A program made the position numbers and the translations under genes. Shown here piece by piece: positions 63,171 to 64,000 of a DNA stretch of 64,000 nucleotides (position 1 is its first letter; each line of letters opens with the position of its first letter). The stretch is taken from positions 15,052,201 through 15,116,200 of the forward strand of contig CM070877.1 of the NCBI GenBank assembly GCA_036365515.1, in the 5' to 3' direction. This stretch comes from Torymus aiolomorphi (Eukaryota; Arthropoda; Insecta; Hymenoptera; Torymidae). The notes under the pieces were generated by a model. It worked only from the letters and a program-made list of their open reading frames with translations, was not told the DNA's origin and made no database searches.

Positions 63171-64000
63171 ATGGAACCATTCCAATTATCGTACAAATTG
63201 TTAACACTGAGTGGTGTCTGGAGACCAACAAGTCTTTCAACAAAATGGGACACAGCACTATTTCAATTATACAGGCTTTTTATAGTTCCTTTGCCATACT
63301 TATTAAATGTTGGTCTACTAGGCAGACTTACTTTGGCTGACATGTCGTTTCAAGAGTTTTCAGAAACTTTATTTTTATACATTGTTACTTCTGGTGTTTG
63401 TTTCAAGTCATATAACTTCCTTCGCCGTCAAAAAGAAATGCTCAATTTGTCAAATATGCTTTGGTCCAAGTACTCAGCTCCACACAATAAAATGGAATTG
63501 GCAATCCGCAGAGAATACTATCAATTCATAAGGTTTTTATGGTCGATAAATTAGCTATTTACAACATATTTTAATGAAATGTTCAAACAGCTTTGTTTTT
63601 TTGACGATGTACGAGAGACAGATTTATCACGTTGTCATTAATGGCTTTAGTCTGGACAACAGTAGCAGTGTGGGTGTCGGCGCCATTTTTTCAAGAAAAG
63701 AACCATAGGTCTTTACCATTCAAAATATGGTTACCTATCAATAATTCAGAAGACAACATATTTTGGATCACTTATATACCCAACACTGTTGCTGTCGTCA
63801 CGGTTGCTACAATAGCTATAGGCAATGATACTGTGTTTGTTGGATTTCTACTTTTGATTAATGAACAGTTCGATTTGTTGCATCACAGATTAACTGATGA
63901 GACAAAATTCGTTGAAACAGCTGTTCAATATGAAATGCCGCAAGATAAAATCGAAATAGTTGAAAACAAGTTAACGAGGCAAAATGTTCGTCACCATTTA
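63171..64000 (+). CDS. odorant receptor, type 2, partial (runs off the window)
   Basis: Exon 1 is 63171-63532 (362 nt) and intron 1 63533-63621. Exon 2 starts at 63622 and stays open to the window end, 379 of the expected 390 nt. The protein begins MEPFQLSYKLLTLSGVWRPT and exon 2 has WVSAPFFQEKNHRSLPFK. All visible splice signals match the 13606 gene. It is probably intact, but exons 3-5 are outside the window. It follows the type 1 pseudogene at 61243, as in the other gene pairs. Confidence 0.8.

Overview
This looks like a nuclear insect scaffold, most likely hymenopteran and plausibly a parasitoid wasp. The only recognisable host genes are short-intron odorant receptors (ORs, 7tm_6 family) on the + strand. 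Their sequence style resembles the 9-exon OR subfamily expanded in Hymenoptera. The rest is AT-rich DNA packed with insect-type transposons: an LTR element, an R1-clade LINE, a Penelope-like element, Harbinger- and hAT-type MITEs, a foldback element and tRNA-derived SINEs. Nothing bacterial or viral was seen. Species was not determined.

Host genes. Nine OR loci lie on the + strand. Two related types share one five-exon plan (exons of 362, 390, 205, 156 and 45-69 nt). Type 1 starts MESL: 2163-3705 (intact, 388 aa), 38366-38653 (exons 4-5 only) and 61243-62220 (pseudogene). Type 2 starts M(E/K)PF: 9282-10389 (pseudogene), 13606-15126 (intact, 385 aa), 27071-28321 (5' truncated), 39392-42134 (intact, 385 aa), 56497-58870 (pseudogene) and 63171 to the window end (intact as far as visible). 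The order type 1, conserved spacer, type 2 recurs, so the ancestral duplication unit was probably a two-gene pair. Four type 2 copies keep about 500 bp of conserved upstream DNA holding a roughly 71-codon reading frame, open in three copies and broken in the fourth.

Mobile DNA, left to right. 4108-8757 is a decayed LTR element (- strand, TSD AAAC) carrying nested MITEs. 10392-12725 is a foldback element with about 92-bp tandem units, sitting in an OR exon. 16186-18767 is a TA-flanked TIR element. 19156-22728 is a repeat block with a 291-bp array. 23198-23938 is a 740-bp near-perfect hairpin. 24800-26030 and 55368-56215 are two members of one palindromic family. 26233-27070 is a Penelope-like fragment that cuts an OR. 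29183-29728 is a SINE with a 16-bp TSD. 34072-38116 is a nested palindrome complex. 43789-48264 is a young gag-only LTR element (- strand, TSD ATAT). 48823-53433 is a degenerate R1-clade LINE inside a (TG)n tract. 59159-59785 is a solo LTR.

Most unusual signal. At least six hairpins (15366, 18804, 23198, 30009, 34395, 36936) have different stems. Each carries the 7-mer GCGNAGC, or its complement, at or near the apex, and most share related outer flanks. Three also carry a TGAGGTTA loop module. Three hammerhead-ribozyme-like motifs tied to Penelope-type tails are present at 1103, 26293 and 61672.

All calls come from reading the sequence. No homology search, folding program or expression data were available.
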